Shown piece by piece: positions 34,311 to 44,982 of a stretch of 64,000 bases of DNA. Position 1 is the first letter of the stretch; each line of letters starts with the position of its first letter. Source of the DNA: Fusibacter bizertensis (GTDB taxonomy: Bacteria; Bacillota; Clostridia; Peptostreptococcales; Acidaminobacteraceae). The DNA lies in assembly GCF_029914245.1 (NCBI RefSeq), contig NZ_JARYZI010000007.1, positions 124,001 through 188,000 on the forward strand, read 5' to 3'. A program made the position numbers and the translations under genes. Below the pieces are notes generated by a model. The model was not told the origin of the DNA. It was given only the letters and a program-made list of their open reading frames with translations, and made no database searches.

Positions 34311-36023
34311 ATGAAACTTTATAGAAATATGAAAATTGGAACAAAGATGATTTTAGGATTTTTAATCGTAGCTATTATAGCTGGTGGAATAGGCATAGTG
34401 GGCGTGATAAATATACAAAATATTAGTGAAAGTGATACTTACTTGTACACCAATATGACAGTACCATTGGGTGATATGATCATGATTGCAGAGTCATTTC
34501 AAAGGATGAGAGGCAATGTGAAAGACGTTGTTCTTTCAACAACAGATGCAGAAATTGCTGATTATGAAGCTCGAATTATAGAACGGAACATGGAGTTTAA
34601 TCAGTATTTAGCTGAGTTTGAAAAATTGATAATAACGGATGAAGGTATGCTTTTAGTAGATAACATAAAAACAAAAAAATCACAGTACGATGCAGTTGCT
34701 GCTCAGATTATTGCATATGTAAAAGATGGACAACATACTAAGGCGATAGATTTAATGAAAGGCGAAGGGGATATACTTAGGAAAGAGATTGAACAAGATT
34801 ACACAGAACTTAAAGATAGTAAAATTTCTATTGCTCTAGATACTTCCAATAGCAACACTTCAGTTGCCAATACAGCGACGACCATGATGATCATCTTACT
34901 CGTTTCTGCGATGTTGATTTCATTATTACTTGGTTATTTTATATCTTCTTCAATCAGAAAACCAATTATTAAGATGATGGATGCTGCAAAAGCAATGGCT
35001 GATGGAGATCTCGATATCAAGATCGACAATACTTCCAAAGATGAGATTGGTATTCTATCAAATGCATTTAATATGATGGCTGAAAATATCAATGAAGTTA
35101 TGACAAATATAAATTCTGCATCTGAACAAGTTGCATCAGGATCTCGTCAAGTATCTGATTCAAGTATGGCACTTTCTCAAGGTGCTACAGAACAAGCAAG
35201 CTCTATTGAAGAATTAACCGCTTCTGTAGAAGAAATTGCAGCACAAACTAGACTTAATGCAGATAATGCAACTCAAGCCAATGATTTAGCTGAAGATGCA
35301 AAAATAAATGCTGTTCAAGGAAATAGCCAAATGCAACTGATGCTAAAATCAATGGATGAAATTAATGAATCCTCAAACAATATTTCGAAAATTATAAAAG
35401 TAATTGATGAAATTGCATTTCAAACCAATATATTGGCACTTAATGCAGCTGTTGAAGCGGCAAGAGCAGGTCAGCATGGAAAAGGCTTTGCAGTTGTTGC
35501 AGAAGAAGTACGTAATTTAGCTGCACGTTCAGCGAAAGCTGCACAGGAAACTACAGATATGATCGAGGGATCAATTAAGAAAGTAGAGGGTGGTACTAAA
35601 ATCGCCAACGAAACAGCAGTGGCATTAACAAACATTGTTAAGGGCGTAGAAAAAGTGACAAACTTAGTTGGAGAAATTGCTGTGGCATCTAATGAGCAAG
35701 CTTTAGGTGTTGAGCAAATTAATCAAGGCATTGGACAAATTGCAGATGTTGTCCAAACAACATCTGCCACTTCAGAAGAAACTGCAGCAGCAAGTGAAGA
35801 ACTTTCTAGTCAAGCGGAGATGTTAAAACATCAAGTCTCTCGTTTTAAGCTTAAAAAACAAAACTTTATGGGTTACTCTAAGCAATTAGATGAACTCAAC
35901 CCAGAAGTGATTAAAATGTTAGATATGATGAAAAGTCAAAATGCTTATGAGAATAATCCCAAATTAAATGAACCAAGTGCTAAAAAAATAGTTCTTAGTG
36001 AAAAAGAGTTTGGAAAATACTAA
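34311..36023 (+). CDS. Methyl-accepting chemotaxis protein with four-helix sensor
   Basis: A 570-residue receptor. Membrane helices at about 12-32 and 187-207 flank a four-helix-bundle periplasmic-type sensor domain. A HAMP domain (~210-260) and a long cytoplasmic hairpin follow, with the tip [21 protein letters not shown]. The start at 34311 is chosen because TGGAGG overlaps the upstream in-frame ATG at 34299. It sits inside the che operon, so it is the dedicated receptor. The ligand cannot be predicted. Confidence 0.9.
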   Translation: MKLYRNMKIGTKMILGFLIVAIIAGGIGIVGVINIQNISESDTYLYTNMTVPLGDMIMIAESFQRMRGNVKDVVLSTTDAEIADYEARIIERNMEFNQYLAEFEKLIITDEGMLLVDNIKTKKSQYDAVAAQIIAYVKDGQHTKAIDLMKGEGDILRKEIEQDYTELKDSKISIALDTSNSNTSVANTATTMMIILLVSAMLISLLLGYFISSSIRKPIIKMMDAAKAMADGDLDIKIDNTSKDEIGILSNAFNMMAENINEVMTNINSASEQVASGSRQVSDSSMALSQGATEQASSIEELTASVEEIAAQTRLNADNATQANDLAEDAKINAVQGNSQMQLMLKSMDEINESSNNISKIIKVIDEIAFQTNILALNAAVEAARAGQHGKGFAVVAEEVRNLAARSAKAAQETTDMIEGSIKKVEGGTKIANETAVALTNIVKGVEKVTNLVGEIAVASNEQALGVEQINQGIGQIADVVQTTSATSEETAAASEELSSQAEMLKHQVSRFKLKKQNFMGYSKQLDELNPEVIKMLDMMKSQNAYENNPKLNEPSAKKIVLSEKEFGKY

Positions 36024-36039
36024 AATGTAATGATTAAAT

Positions 36040-36058
36040 GGAGGAGCTTAGCTCCTCC
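36040..36058 (+). other. Hairpin that pairs a Shine-Dalgarno-like sequence
   Basis: GGAGGAGC-TTA-GCTCCTCC forms a perfect eight-base stem with a triloop between the receptor and cheR genes. No T run follows, so it is not a standard terminator. It may stabilise or process the mRNA, or block ribosome access. Confidence 0.55.
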
Positions 36059-36073
36059 TAAAGGTTGTGAAAA

Positions 36074-36889
36074 ATGCTAAAAATAACAGAAAACGAGTTT
36101 AAACTTCTTACAGAGCTAATTAAGAAGAACTATGGAATTCATCTAAAGAAGGAAAAGGAAACTTTAATTATTGGGCGATTACATAAAGTTCTAAGTGAAC
36201 TTGGATTCACCACATTCACTGAATATTACAAATATCTAGTTTCCGACAAAACAGGTCACGCGCTAGAAGTGTTAATCGATAAAATTTCTACAAATCACAC
36301 TTTCTTTATGCGAGAGCCAGAGCACTTTTATTTTTTTAGAGATCACCTTTTGCCCTATTTTAAAAGTGTCATCAAAGATCGAGACTTTAGATTATGGTGT
36401 GCTGCCAGTTCAACGGGGGAGGAACCATATACTCTTGCAATGATCTTAACCGATTATTTTGAAAAAATAGTTCCAGCATGGGATACCAAATTACTAGCCA
36501 CAGATATTTCTCAGTCTGCTTTGTCAACAGCTAAATCGGGTATTTATAGTAAAGAGCGTTTAGAAGATTTACCTGCAATGTGGAAAAATAAATATTTCTT
36601 AAAAAAAGATAACCAGAATCTAATAATCACCGAGAAAATTAAAAGAGAAGTCATCTATAGAAGGTTTAATTTAATAGATGATGTGTTTCCATTTAAAAAG
36701 AGGTTCCACGTAATATTTTGTAGAAATGTCATGATTTATTTTGATGCAGCAACAAAAGAACAACTTGTAAATAAACTATATGACCAATTAGAAGAGGGGG
36801 GTTATTTGTTTATTGGGCACTCGGAGTCAATCAATAGGGAAGCATCAAATTTTAAATATATTAAACCAGCAGTATATAGAAAAGTTTAG
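36074..36889 (+). CDS. cheR: CheR chemoreceptor methyltransferase
   Basis: A 271-residue protein with the N-terminal helical CheR domain (~1-75) and the C-terminal SAM-dependent methyltransferase domain. The motif LWCAASSTGEEPYTLAM marks the SAM-binding loop, and FHVIFCRNVMIYFDAATK the next block. It methylates receptor glutamates for adaptation. An AAAGG site lies nine bases before the ATG. It follows the hairpin and precedes cheB. Confidence 0.95.
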   Translation: MLKITENEFKLLTELIKKNYGIHLKKEKETLIIGRLHKVLSELGFTTFTEYYKYLVSDKTGHALEVLIDKISTNHTFFMREPEHFYFFRDHLLPYFKSVIKDRDFRLWCAASSTGEEPYTLAMILTDYFEKIVPAWDTKLLATDISQSALSTAKSGIYSKERLEDLPAMWKNKYFLKKDNQNLIITEKIKREVIYRRFNLIDDVFPFKKRFHVIFCRNVMIYFDAATKEQLVNKLYDQLEEGGYLFIGHSESINREASNFKYIKPAVYRKV

Positions 36890-36898
36890 GAGGATGAA

Positions 36899-37915
36899 AT
36901 GGGCAATAAAATAAAAGTCCTGATTCTCGATGACAGTATGGTTTTTAGAGAAGTTTTAGCAAGAGGATTATCAGTAGATCCTAGTATTTTTGTAGTCGCA
37001 AAAGCCGAAAATCCTTTTGATGCTATTCGGAAAATTGAAAATTTCCAGCCTGATGTTATCACTTGTGATGTACAAATGCCAAAAATGGATGGTATAGAGT
37101 TTATCAAACAACTTATGCCGCAACATCCTGTCCCAATTATCGTAGTAAGCTCACTTAGTGAATCTGTACTGGATGCACTTAATGCAGGTGCAGTTGATTT
37201 TGTTACAAAACCAGATATTCAATCCCCACAAAGTGTAGAGGCATTTATCTTTGAGTTGATACAGAAAGTTAAGGCCATCTCAAAATCCAAAATAGTACCT
37301 AAGCAAACGGTACAGCCAAGTAAATCTGTTAATCCTGTAGGTCAATTCACTAAAAAAATTATAGCTATTGGTGCATCAACAGGAGGAACGGAAGCGATTT
37401 TCCATGTGTTAAAACAGTTGCCACTTAACATCCCCGGGGTAGTGATTGTACAACATATTCCACCTCAATTTTCAAAGATGTTTGCAAGTCGATTAAATCT
37501 ACAGACTCATTTTGAAGTGGTTGAAGGGAAAAAAGGCGAGTACATAGAACCTGGTAAAGTGATTGTTGCGCCTGGAGATCAACATCTTAGTGTCATAAGA
37601 GTGGGTGATCGATATAAAATAGATGTATTTCATGGTGATCGTGTAAATGGTCACTGTCCATCTGTCGATGTATTGTTTGAGTCTGTTGCCAAAGAATGTG
37701 GCAATAGTGCTGTTGGGGTAATTTTGACAGGAATGGGATATGATGGTGCCAAAGGTTTGCTTTCTATGCGCCGGAAAGGTGCAAGAACTATAGGACAAGA
37801 TGAAAGCACAAGTGTTGTATACGGTATGCCAAAGGCAGCATATGAGGTTGGTGCGGTTGAACGACAATATCCTTTGGATCAGATTTCTAGAGGAATTTGC
37901 AATGTACTGAGGTAA
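36899..37915 (+). CDS. cheB: CheB methylesterase/deamidase
   Basis: A 338-residue protein. Residues 5-115 are a receiver with phospho-acceptor Asp57 (CDVQMPKMDG). The linker at ~120-155 leads to a methylesterase domain with nucleophile Ser ~160 (GASTGGTEAI), His ~187 (VQHIPP) and Asp ~281 (GMGYDGAKG). It removes receptor methyl groups when phosphorylated by CheA. AGGAGG precedes the ATG. Its 3' end carries the ribosome binding site of cheD. Confidence 0.95.
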   Translation: MGNKIKVLILDDSMVFREVLARGLSVDPSIFVVAKAENPFDAIRKIENFQPDVITCDVQMPKMDGIEFIKQLMPQHPVPIIVVSSLSESVLDALNAGAVDFVTKPDIQSPQSVEAFIFELIQKVKAISKSKIVPKQTVQPSKSVNPVGQFTKKIIAIGASTGGTEAIFHVLKQLPLNIPGVVIVQHIPPQFSKMFASRLNLQTHFEVVEGKKGEYIEPGKVIVAPGDQHLSVIRVGDRYKIDVFHGDRVNGHCPSVDVLFESVAKECGNSAVGVILTGMGYDGAKGLLSMRRKGARTIGQDESTSVVYGMPKAAYEVGAVERQYPLDQISRGICNVLR

Positions 37916-37917
37916 AT

Positions 37918-38388
37918 ATGAAATACGTAGTAGGTATTGGGAAGTATAGAGTTGCCTATAAAAAAGAGGATATTATAATGATACATGCATTGAGTTCATG
38001 TGTTGCAGTTGTATTCTATAATCCCAAGGATATGGTGGGTGCAATGATTCACATTGCCCTTCCCAATACTAATTCAAGGGACAATGGACCAGATCGCTTA
38101 TTTTATTATGCAGATACGGGTTTAAAAAGAGTCATTGAAGAATTAGTCACTAAGTACAAAGTCAATATGGCATATACGGAGATTCATGTTATTGGAGGCG
38201 CTAATTCGATTAAAGAAAATGATTTTTTTAAGATAGGTGCGCGAAATCTTGAAGAGGTCAGAACCATTCTAAGATCAGAAAACTTATATTTTGTTGAAGA
38301 TAGTACTGGTGGAAATTTGAGCCGAACAATTGAACTTGAAATGCGCACGGGAAATTTATCAATAAAAACACAGAGTTTAAATATATAG
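37918..38388 (+). CDS. cheD: CheD receptor glutamine deamidase
   Basis: The 156-residue protein keeps the CheD triad: Cys in LSSCVAVV, His in MIHIALP and Thr in YADTGLK. It deamidates receptor Gln residues to Glu. Start is ATG 37918, preceded by GAGGT at the end of cheB; a longer TTG frame is unlikely. CheD often works with CheC, but no cheC is in this window. It closes the core che set, and a hybrid kinase follows after 33 bp. Confidence 0.9.
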   Translation: MKYVVGIGKYRVAYKKEDIIMIHALSSCVAVVFYNPKDMVGAMIHIALPNTNSRDNGPDRLFYYADTGLKRVIEELVTKYKVNMAYTEIHVIGGANSIKENDFFKIGARNLEEVRTILRSENLYFVEDSTGGNLSRTIELEMRTGNLSIKTQSLNI

Positions 38389-38421
38389 TCGCTTAATTGC
38401 TTGTTTTGGAAGGAGTAAGGT

Positions 38422-41400
38422 TTGGAGGCATCTCGAAATTTATTGGACGAGTATAGTAAAGAGGGATTGATGGCCATTTTATCAAGTGTTGGGGATGGTA
38501 TCTTGATTTGTGATCTCGATAGTAACATTAAATTTGCCAATAAAAAAGCATGTGAAATTTTAGCGGTTACTTTTGATGAAATTGTTCAGATGTCCCTGAA
38601 TCAAGCAATTAAAATTTTTAATGATGACTGGGATCGAATCGATTATCTTTATGACTTTGAGATGAAATCTGTTTCAGTTAACAAGGGGTTACACCGAAAT
38701 TCTTATATTGTAACTTCTAATGGTTTAAAAAAATATATTTCAGCAAACTTTACAAATATTGATTTGAACCATACTTCAGCTGAAGGTTATGTTTTGGTTC
38801 TTCGTGACATAACAAAGCTACATACAACTGAAGTTCAAATGATAAATGAAAGGAACAAACTTCAGAGGATGTTTGAAGGACTACCTATAGGGATGTTGAC
38901 CTTAGATCGTTCTTTAGTAGTATATCAAATGAATCAGGCCTTTATTGAGTTGTTTGAAATTAAAGAAAGAGGCGCTACAGGAAAACTTTTGGGAGATATT
39001 ATCTACTGTGCTAATAGTCTTGAGAACAATTGTGGTACTTCGAAGAATTGTATGTTTTGTAAGTTCAAAAAAGAGTTAAACAAATTGATAGATGATGAAA
39101 ATAATTTAACGAATGTACTGACTGAGATTTCATATAACGGTGAATCAGGATTAAAAAGTAAATGGATTAAACTCAATTTCATGCCGATGAAAGAGGACGA
39201 TAAAATATTATATACAATAACCGTAGAAGATTTCACAGAACGGATCATGTATGAGAAAAAGCTTGATGCCGCAAGGAAGTCCAGTTTATCGATGTTAGAC
39301 AGTTTGCCGGTTATGATTTTCAAGATTAACAAACGTAAAAAATGTGATTTTGTAAATCAAACTTTTTCCAATACTTTTGATGTCAACCAAGATGATTTTT
39401 TTGATTTAATGAAAAATAATATGAATAGTGAATCCTATGAAATTTTCACTCAAAGCCTAAAAAATAGTGTGTTAAATGAATCGTCTTTTCATGCAGAATT
39501 AAAAATTCGAAATAGAAAAACAAATCATCGATATATGCTGTTAGTTGGGAAACCCTATTTTAATTTTAATGGAGATTTCGACGGCATAATTGGACTCTTT
39601 TTAGATATTCATGATGCTAAGATGTCGGAACTTAAATACAGGCAAAGCCAAAAGAAATACTATTCACTTTTTCAAAATATGGACAGTGTCATTGTTTATT
39701 TTAATTTGATTTATAATGACCACCATGGTGTGAAAGACGCAAGTATATTAGAGTTAAATAAATCTGCTTATCAGCTGCTAAAAATAAAACTATCTTCTTT
39801 AGTAGGCAAGCGATTAACTCAACTACAATTTTTAACATATCAAGAAATCTTAGCACTTTTGAAGATTTTTGAGAAAGTTGCAGCAGATGGGATTAGTGAA
39901 CATATTGATGAATTTTATTTGTCTAGTTATGATAAATGGTTACAGTTTTCAATCTATAGCCCTGAAAAAGACTTCATCGCAATGTTGATTACTGACATTG
40001 ATTTCAAGAAAAAAGCACAACTTGAGTTGCTATTAGAAAAAGAAAAATCAGAAGAAGCTAACCGTGTGAAGAGTGAGTTTTTAGCAAATATGAGCCATGA
40101 GATTAGAACACCACTAAATGGTATTGTTGGCATGATTGACCTTACACTCTTAGATGAAGTTTCAAGTGATCAACTTGATAATCTTACAACGGCAAAAGAA
40201 TGTGTTGCATCTTTAATTGACATTATCAATGATGTACTAGACTTTTCAAAAGTTGAAGCAGGAAAACTTAAAATTGAGTTTGATCCATTTAATTTGAAAT
40301 ATCTTATAGAGTCTGTAATTAAGTTGCATTTACCGAGAATAAATGAACAAAGACTAGAACTGGTTACAGAATTTGATCCGTTAATTGAGGATTATTATCA
40401 AGGAGACGCCAAGAGGATAAAACAAGTATTAAATAATCTAGTTAACAATGCAATTAAATTTACTGAAAAGGGTACGATAACAATTAAAGTCTTCAAGGAA
40501 GAATCAAGCCGCCTTCAAAAGAGGATGATTAAATTTGTTGTTGCAGATACAGGTATAGGTATTGCAAGTGAAAAAAAAGCATTGCTTTTTAATAGTTTCA
40601 CACAGCTCGATGGCACCTATACAAGGAAATATGGTGGCACTGGACTAGGACTTGTCATATCAAAACAGCTCGTTGAGATGATGGGTGGAACTATTGGATT
40701 TGATAGTACGCAGGGCAGTGGGAGTAAGTTTTACTTTACATTGCCACTTGAGAAGATTAACAATCCTCTAGAGGAAATGAATGATGAACAAGATGAAGTG
40801 AGAACGTTTACTAAAAAGAAAATTTTGCTTGTTGAAGATGATAGAGTCAATCAAATCGTTATGAAAAAAATGATGGAATTTGAAGGTGTTACTGTTGAGC
40901 TAGCTGACAATGGGGAAGAAGCATATGCTTTGGCAAAAGAAATAGAGTACGATCTTATATTAATGGATATACAGATGCCAGTTATGGATGGCATAGAAGC
41001 TACAAAGTTAATCAGAAATAGTCTCAACAAAAATACATGTACCCCCATTGTTGCTTTAACTGCTTTTGCACTAAAAGGGGATGAGGTAATTTTTAGAGCT
41101 AGTGGAATGGATGATTATATTTCTAAACCTGTTAATAGAACGCAGTTAGTAAAACTTTTGAGCCATCATTTCGATAGTGTGGTTAATCCAAATGAAATGC
41201 GATTGTTATTGGAAAAAAATGTATATATTGATGATGTTGACGACTTGATATCTAAGCGGATCAAGGGGCGAGATCAATTTGAATCAGACATAAATTTAGA
41301 GCAAAAAGAAACGATAGAATTATTAATGTCTAGGCTTGCACAAATGAAGGTATCTTTAGAACAAGAAAATTATGTGTTGTTGGAAATTGCAGCGCATCAG

Positions 41401-41553
41401 CTAAAGAATACATTTGAAGATCTAAATGCTGAAGAATTAAAGAATATCACCTTTAAAATGGAATTAGAAATAAGAAAAGAGAATTATGTGAAAACGCTTG
41501 AGTTCTTAGAGCGCATCATGACAATTTTAAATTTACTTTACACTAAATTTTAG
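38422..41553 (+). CDS. Multi-PAS hybrid histidine kinase with receiver and Hpt
   Basis: This soluble 1043-residue kinase begins at TTG after AAGGAG. The first ~530 residues contain about four PAS-like repeats; one holds a Cys cluster (CANSLENNCGTSKNCMFC, near 195-215) that could bind a metal. HisKA follows with His ~559 (SHEIRTP), HATPase, a receiver with Asp ~849 (MDIQMPVMDG), and a C-terminal Hpt-like bundle with His ~992 (AAHQLKNTFEDL). All four phosphorelay steps are thus in one chain, except a final receiver. The next gene is a stand-alone receiver. Confidence 0.9.
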   Translation: MEASRNLLDEYSKEGLMAILSSVGDGILICDLDSNIKFANKKACEILAVTFDEIVQMSLNQAIKIFNDDWDRIDYLYDFEMKSVSVNKGLHRNSYIVTSNGLKKYISANFTNIDLNHTSAEGYVLVLRDITKLHTTEVQMINERNKLQRMFEGLPIGMLTLDRSLVVYQMNQAFIELFEIKERGATGKLLGDIIYCANSLENNCGTSKNCMFCKFKKELNKLIDDENNLTNVLTEISYNGESGLKSKWIKLNFMPMKEDDKILYTITVEDFTERIMYEKKLDAARKSSLSMLDSLPVMIFKINKRKKCDFVNQTFSNTFDVNQDDFFDLMKNNMNSESYEIFTQSLKNSVLNESSFHAELKIRNRKTNHRYMLLVGKPYFNFNGDFDGIIGLFLDIHDAKMSELKYRQSQKKYYSLFQNMDSVIVYFNLIYNDHHGVKDASILELNKSAYQLLKIKLSSLVGKRLTQLQFLTYQEILALLKIFEKVAADGISEHIDEFYLSSYDKWLQFSIYSPEKDFIAMLITDIDFKKKAQLELLLEKEKSEEANRVKSEFLANMSHEIRTPLNGIVGMIDLTLLDEVSSDQLDNLTTAKECVASLIDIINDVLDFSKVEAGKLKIEFDPFNLKYLIESVIKLHLPRINEQRLELVTEFDPLIEDYYQGDAKRIKQVLNNLVNNAIKFTEKGTITIKVFKEESSRLQKRMIKFVVADTGIGIASEKKALLFNSFTQLDGTYTRKYGGTGLGLVISKQLVEMMGGTIGFDSTQGSGSKFYFTLPLEKINNPLEEMNDEQDEVRTFTKKKILLVEDDRVNQIVMKKMMEFEGVTVELADNGEEAYALAKEIEYDLILMDIQMPVMDGIEATKLIRNSLNKNTCTPIVALTAFALKGDEVIFRASGMDDYISKPVNRTQLVKLLSHHFDSVVNPNEMRLLLEKNVYIDDVDDLISKRIKGRDQFESDINLEQKETIELLMSRLAQMKVSLEQENYVLLEIAAHQLKNTFEDLNAEELKNITFKMELEIRKENYVKTLEFLERIMTILNLLYTKF

Positions 41554-41563
41554 GAGGATGTTA

Positions 41564-41959
41564 ATGAAGAAAATATTAATCGTTGAAGATGATATGGTAA
41601 GTAGAAAGTTTTTAAATAAGTTTCTTAAACAATATGGAGAATGTGATATGGTCGTAGATGGTCTTGAAGCAATAGATGCATACTTGTTATCAATAGAAGA
41701 CGAAGCACCATATGATCTTATATGCTTAGATATTATGATGCCCAAAATTGATGGTGTCAAAGTGCTTAAAGCGATTAGAGATCTAGAAAACGAAAATAAT
41801 ATGTCTTCTGAAAGCCGTGCCAAGATCATAATGACCACCGCCCTTGGTGATGCACAGATTGTAAAGACTGCATTTGATTTTGGTTGTGATGCTTATGCTT
41901 CAAAACCAATTGATATTGAGAAATTCAAAGAAGTGCTTGAAAAAATAGGAATTATTTAA
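41564..41959 (+). CDS. Stand-alone receiver (CheY-like) protein
   Basis: A 131-residue single REC domain with phospho-acceptor Asp56 (CLDIMMPKIDG), the acidic pair in VEDD and the conserved Lys in ASKPID. There is an insertion of several residues between strand 3 and strand 4 (NENNMSSESR) compared with CheY. No output domain is attached. It may be the phosphorelay intermediate between the kinases and the Hpt proteins or the CheY-equivalent of this cluster. Start at 41564 is favoured by AGGAGG. Confidence 0.85.
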   Translation: MKKILIVEDDMVSRKFLNKFLKQYGECDMVVDGLEAIDAYLLSIEDEAPYDLICLDIMMPKIDGVKVLKAIRDLENENNMSSESRAKIIMTTALGDAQIVKTAFDFGCDAYASKPIDIEKFKEVLEKIGII

Positions 41960-41997
41960 TCAAAGTTATAAAGATGTCAGAAGGTGATGGATAAACG

Positions 41998-42381
41998 ATG
42001 AGTGAACATAAAGTAGACAACAGGTATACAGATGCAGCAGGAAATATGGAAGTGATTATGAGCAGGTTATGTGAAGATACTGGATTTGATTATGAAACAG
42101 CAGTTTACGTTTTAGGGATATATCTGGAGCAGACTGAATCAATTGTAAATGAAATTAATAAGTTGTTATCAAGTGAAGTTGAAAACAACAAAGAAGTTTC
42201 TACACGAAACCAGCTTGCGAGATTACTACATAAACTTAAGGGTGCATCTGGAAATGTAAGAGCGCTAGAGATGATGGAAAAATCAAAACTAGCAGAAGAG
42301 GCATGTCAAAATAAAGATCAGGATCAATTAATTAGCGTAATTCACGAAATCAATTGCCTTGTTGAACGTTATTTAAGTTAA
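41998..42381 (+). CDS. Stand-alone Hpt phosphotransfer protein
   Basis: A 127-residue all-helical protein with the Hpt motif LLHKLKGASGNV (phospho-His78). Separate Hpt proteins carry phosphate from a hybrid kinase receiver to a distant response regulator. It lies between a receiver gene and a second hybrid kinase that lacks its own Hpt, so it may serve that kinase. The ribosome binding site is AAGGTGATGG. Confidence 0.85.
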   Translation: MSEHKVDNRYTDAAGNMEVIMSRLCEDTGFDYETAVYVLGIYLEQTESIVNEINKLLSSEVENNKEVSTRNQLARLLHKLKGASGNVRALEMMEKSKLAEEACQNKDQDQLISVIHEINCLVERYLS

Positions 42382-42412
42382 TGAATTATTAGTGTAAATA
42401 AGGTGGCATCAC

Positions 42413-44725
42413 ATGAAAAAAAACAATCTAGATTATGAAATGGAATATCAGTTTTTTGTTAAAAATCCAACTCCAATATTAATCATTTCACCTGAAGATG
42501 GTTTAATTGTCGATGCTAATTTTGCTGCATGTGATTTTTATGGCTATTCCTATCAAAAAATAATTAAATTAAGAATATCAGATATCAACACAGCAACGAT
42601 TGAAGAAATTAAGTCGGAAATGGAAAAAACGACTCATGAAAATAGAAAGTTTTTTAATTTTCAACATCGATTAGCGAGTGGAGAAATCAGAGAAGTAGAA
42701 GTACATGCAACTTCAATTACAGTCAAAAATCGACAATTGATTTATTCGATGGTGACCGATATTAGTCAACGCATGATTCAAAGTGACTACTTGATCAACC
42801 AAAACAGGTCACAAGAAATGAAGTTGAAACTAAGTGAAGCAAAGTTTCAAGATATATTTGATAATACCCCAGCAGGAATTTTTAGCTTTGACAATAGAGG
42901 AAATATTTTAGAATGTAACCATGAATTTATCAATCTTATAGGGTCTTCTAAGGAAGCTATTCTTGGGTTAAATATCTTCCAACTTCCTAATCTAGATATT
43001 AGAGATGCAATATCTAGATGCTTAGAAGGAAATAAATCATATTATGAAGGTGTATATTACTCCTATACAGGTCAAAAAGAGAGTCATGTTTCAGCAGTTT
43101 TTACACCACTTTTTTCACATAACAAACAAGTAATAGGTGGGCTTGGGCTTGTTAATGATATCTCAAAATTAAAAGAAGCTGAAGTTGAAATGTTCAGTCA
43201 AAAAACAGCTTTTGAAGCTCTTTTTAAAAACTCCCCAATCGCTATTGTTCAGTTTGATGCAAATCACTGCGCACGTGCAATTAACACAGCTTTTACCAGT
43301 GTCTTTGGTTATACAGAACAAGAAGTAATAGGGAGAGAAGTGGATGAACTTGTTGCATCAGAAAAGATAAGACATCGGGCTAAAGAGTATACATCGCAGG
43401 TGTTTAGAGGAGAGAGTGTAAGATGTACAGGTCAGAGAACAACTAAATCTGGTAAAGATGTCATGATGGATATTGTCGGCGTACCAATCGTAATTGAAGG
43501 TATAGTAACCGGTGGATTTTCTCTGTATACGGATATATCAAATGAAGTAGAAACAAAGATGGAATTAATAGAAGCTAAGTTGAGCGCCGAAAAAGCCAAT
43601 CAAGCTAAGAGCCATTTTCTCGCAAATATGTCCCATGAAATTCGGACACCAATGAACGGGTTTATTGGCATGTTACAATTGCTAAAAAAAACGAAATTAG
43701 ATGCGGAACAAATGGAGTATCTAAGGTTAGCAGATTTTTCAGCAGATGCCTTGCTGATGTTAGTAACAGATATTATGGATTATACAAAGTTAGAAGCAGA
43801 ACGCATAAAACTTGAGAAAATTACATTTGATATATATCAGCTAATGGATAATTTAGTTGCATTGTTTAGTCCTTCTACCATTCAGAAAAATATAGAATTG
43901 ACTTGCAACTATAGCGGTGATATACCGCGCTATGTTGTAGGGGATAGTTTTAGATTAAATCAAATTTTATCAAACCTTATTGGAAATGCTATCAAGTTTA
44001 CGAATTCGGGATCAGTAGAAATCGGTATAAAAGCACTAGAAACTTCAGAGAACAAAATAGATATGTTCGAGTTTTTTGTTAAGGATACTGGTATTGGGAT
44101 TCCTGCTGATATGATTGGACATTTGTTTTCTAGATTTACTCAAGTTGATGAAAGTACTACTCGTAATTATGGTGGAACTGGATTGGGTTTAGCGATTACT
44201 AAAGGGCTAGTGGGGTTAATGGGAGGCGAAATCAGACTAGAAAGCAAGATTGGAGTAGGTAGTAACTTTATTTTTACTTGCAAACTCCAACCCGCTAGTG
44301 TGGATTCATCCTTTATATTAAAAGAGTCAAAACAAGTAAAATTTGATAAAACAAATGAATTAAAAATTTTAGTTGTTGATGACGATATGACAAGCCGATA
44401 TTTGGTGGATACAATTATCAGCAAGAATGGATGGCTAAGCGTTGCAGCATCAAATGGAAAAGATGCATTGATTTTATCTCAAAATGAAGTCTTTGACTTG
44501 ATTTTGATGGATTGTCAAATGCCAGGCATGGATGGTTATGAAACTTGTCGACAAATAAGGCGAGACTCAAAATTAAATTCTAAAGTACCGATTATTGCAA
44601 TGACTGCATTAGCAATGCAAGGTGACTATGATAAATGTATGCTAGCTGGTATGAATGGTTACATAACGAAACCAATTAATTTTGATAAATTAATCAAGTT
44701 AATCACAGAAACAATACAAAAATAA
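42413..44725 (+). CDS. PAS-type hybrid histidine kinase
   Basis: A 770-residue soluble kinase with about three PAS domains (~15-380; the GYSYQKI and [12 protein letters not shown] segments are typical). HisKA follows with His ~408 (SHEIRTP), HATPase ([12 protein letters not shown]), and a C-terminal receiver with Asp ~700 ([10 protein letters not shown]). No Hpt domain is attached, unlike the 38422 kinase, so the adjacent stand-alone Hpt is its likely partner. It is the last gene of the signalling cluster. Confidence 0.9.
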   Translation: MKKNNLDYEMEYQFFVKNPTPILIISPEDGLIVDANFAACDFYGYSYQKIIKLRISDINTATIEEIKSEMEKTTHENRKFFNFQHRLASGEIREVEVHATSITVKNRQLIYSMVTDISQRMIQSDYLINQNRSQEMKLKLSEAKFQDIFDNTPAGIFSFDNRGNILECNHEFINLIGSSKEAILGLNIFQLPNLDIRDAISRCLEGNKSYYEGVYYSYTGQKESHVSAVFTPLFSHNKQVIGGLGLVNDISKLKEAEVEMFSQKTAFEALFKNSPIAIVQFDANHCARAINTAFTSVFGYTEQEVIGREVDELVASEKIRHRAKEYTSQVFRGESVRCTGQRTTKSGKDVMMDIVGVPIVIEGIVTGGFSLYTDISNEVETKMELIEAKLSAEKANQAKSHFLANMSHEIRTPMNGFIGMLQLLKKTKLDAEQMEYLRLADFSADALLMLVTDIMDYTKLEAERIKLEKITFDIYQLMDNLVALFSPSTIQKNIELTCNYSGDIPRYVVGDSFRLNQILSNLIGNAIKFTNSGSVEIGIKALETSENKIDMFEFFVKDTGIGIPADMIGHLFSRFTQVDESTTRNYGGTGLGLAITKGLVGLMGGEIRLESKIGVGSNFIFTCKLQPASVDSSFILKESKQVKFDKTNELKILVVDDDMTSRYLVDTIISKNGWLSVAASNGKDALILSQNEVFDLILMDCQMPGMDGYETCRQIRRDSKLNSKVPIIAMTALAMQGDYDKCMLAGMNGYITKPINFDKLIKLITETIQK

Positions 44726-44852
44726 TTTAAACTATTTATTTTACTTTCAAGTTATATGGACACTCAATACTTGAAGCGCTTTAAATAAGCCAATTGCTGT
44801 ATCCTTTTTATCAAGAGATGAATGTAAACAACACTTGAAAGTGAATTGTGGA

Positions 44853-44884
44853 GAATGTTGAAATTTCAACATTCCTTTTTTTTT
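44853..44884 (+). terminator. Terminator of the signalling cluster
   Basis: A perfect 22-bp palindrome (GAATGTTGAAA and its complement) is followed by nine T residues. The 127 bp between the kinase stop and this hairpin hold nothing recognisable. Confidence 0.85.
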
Positions 44885-44911
44885 GACAAAATGTTCATAA
44901 AACAATACAAT
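44883..44911 (+). promoter_or_regulatory. Promoter of the hypB operon
   Basis: TTGACA (44883-44888), 17-bp spacer, TACAAT (44906-44911), starting at the end of the previous terminator T run. Confidence 0.8.
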
Positions 44912-44982
44912 CACACTAAAGAATGACAAATAAATAACAAAATTAAGTGTCAATACGAGAGCTATAACAAAAGGGGGATCAT

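Noticed and set aside
36040-36058. Intrinsic terminator between receptor and cheR
   Set aside because: The stem is perfect but no T run follows, and cheR would lose its promoter, so it is listed as a hairpin of unknown role.
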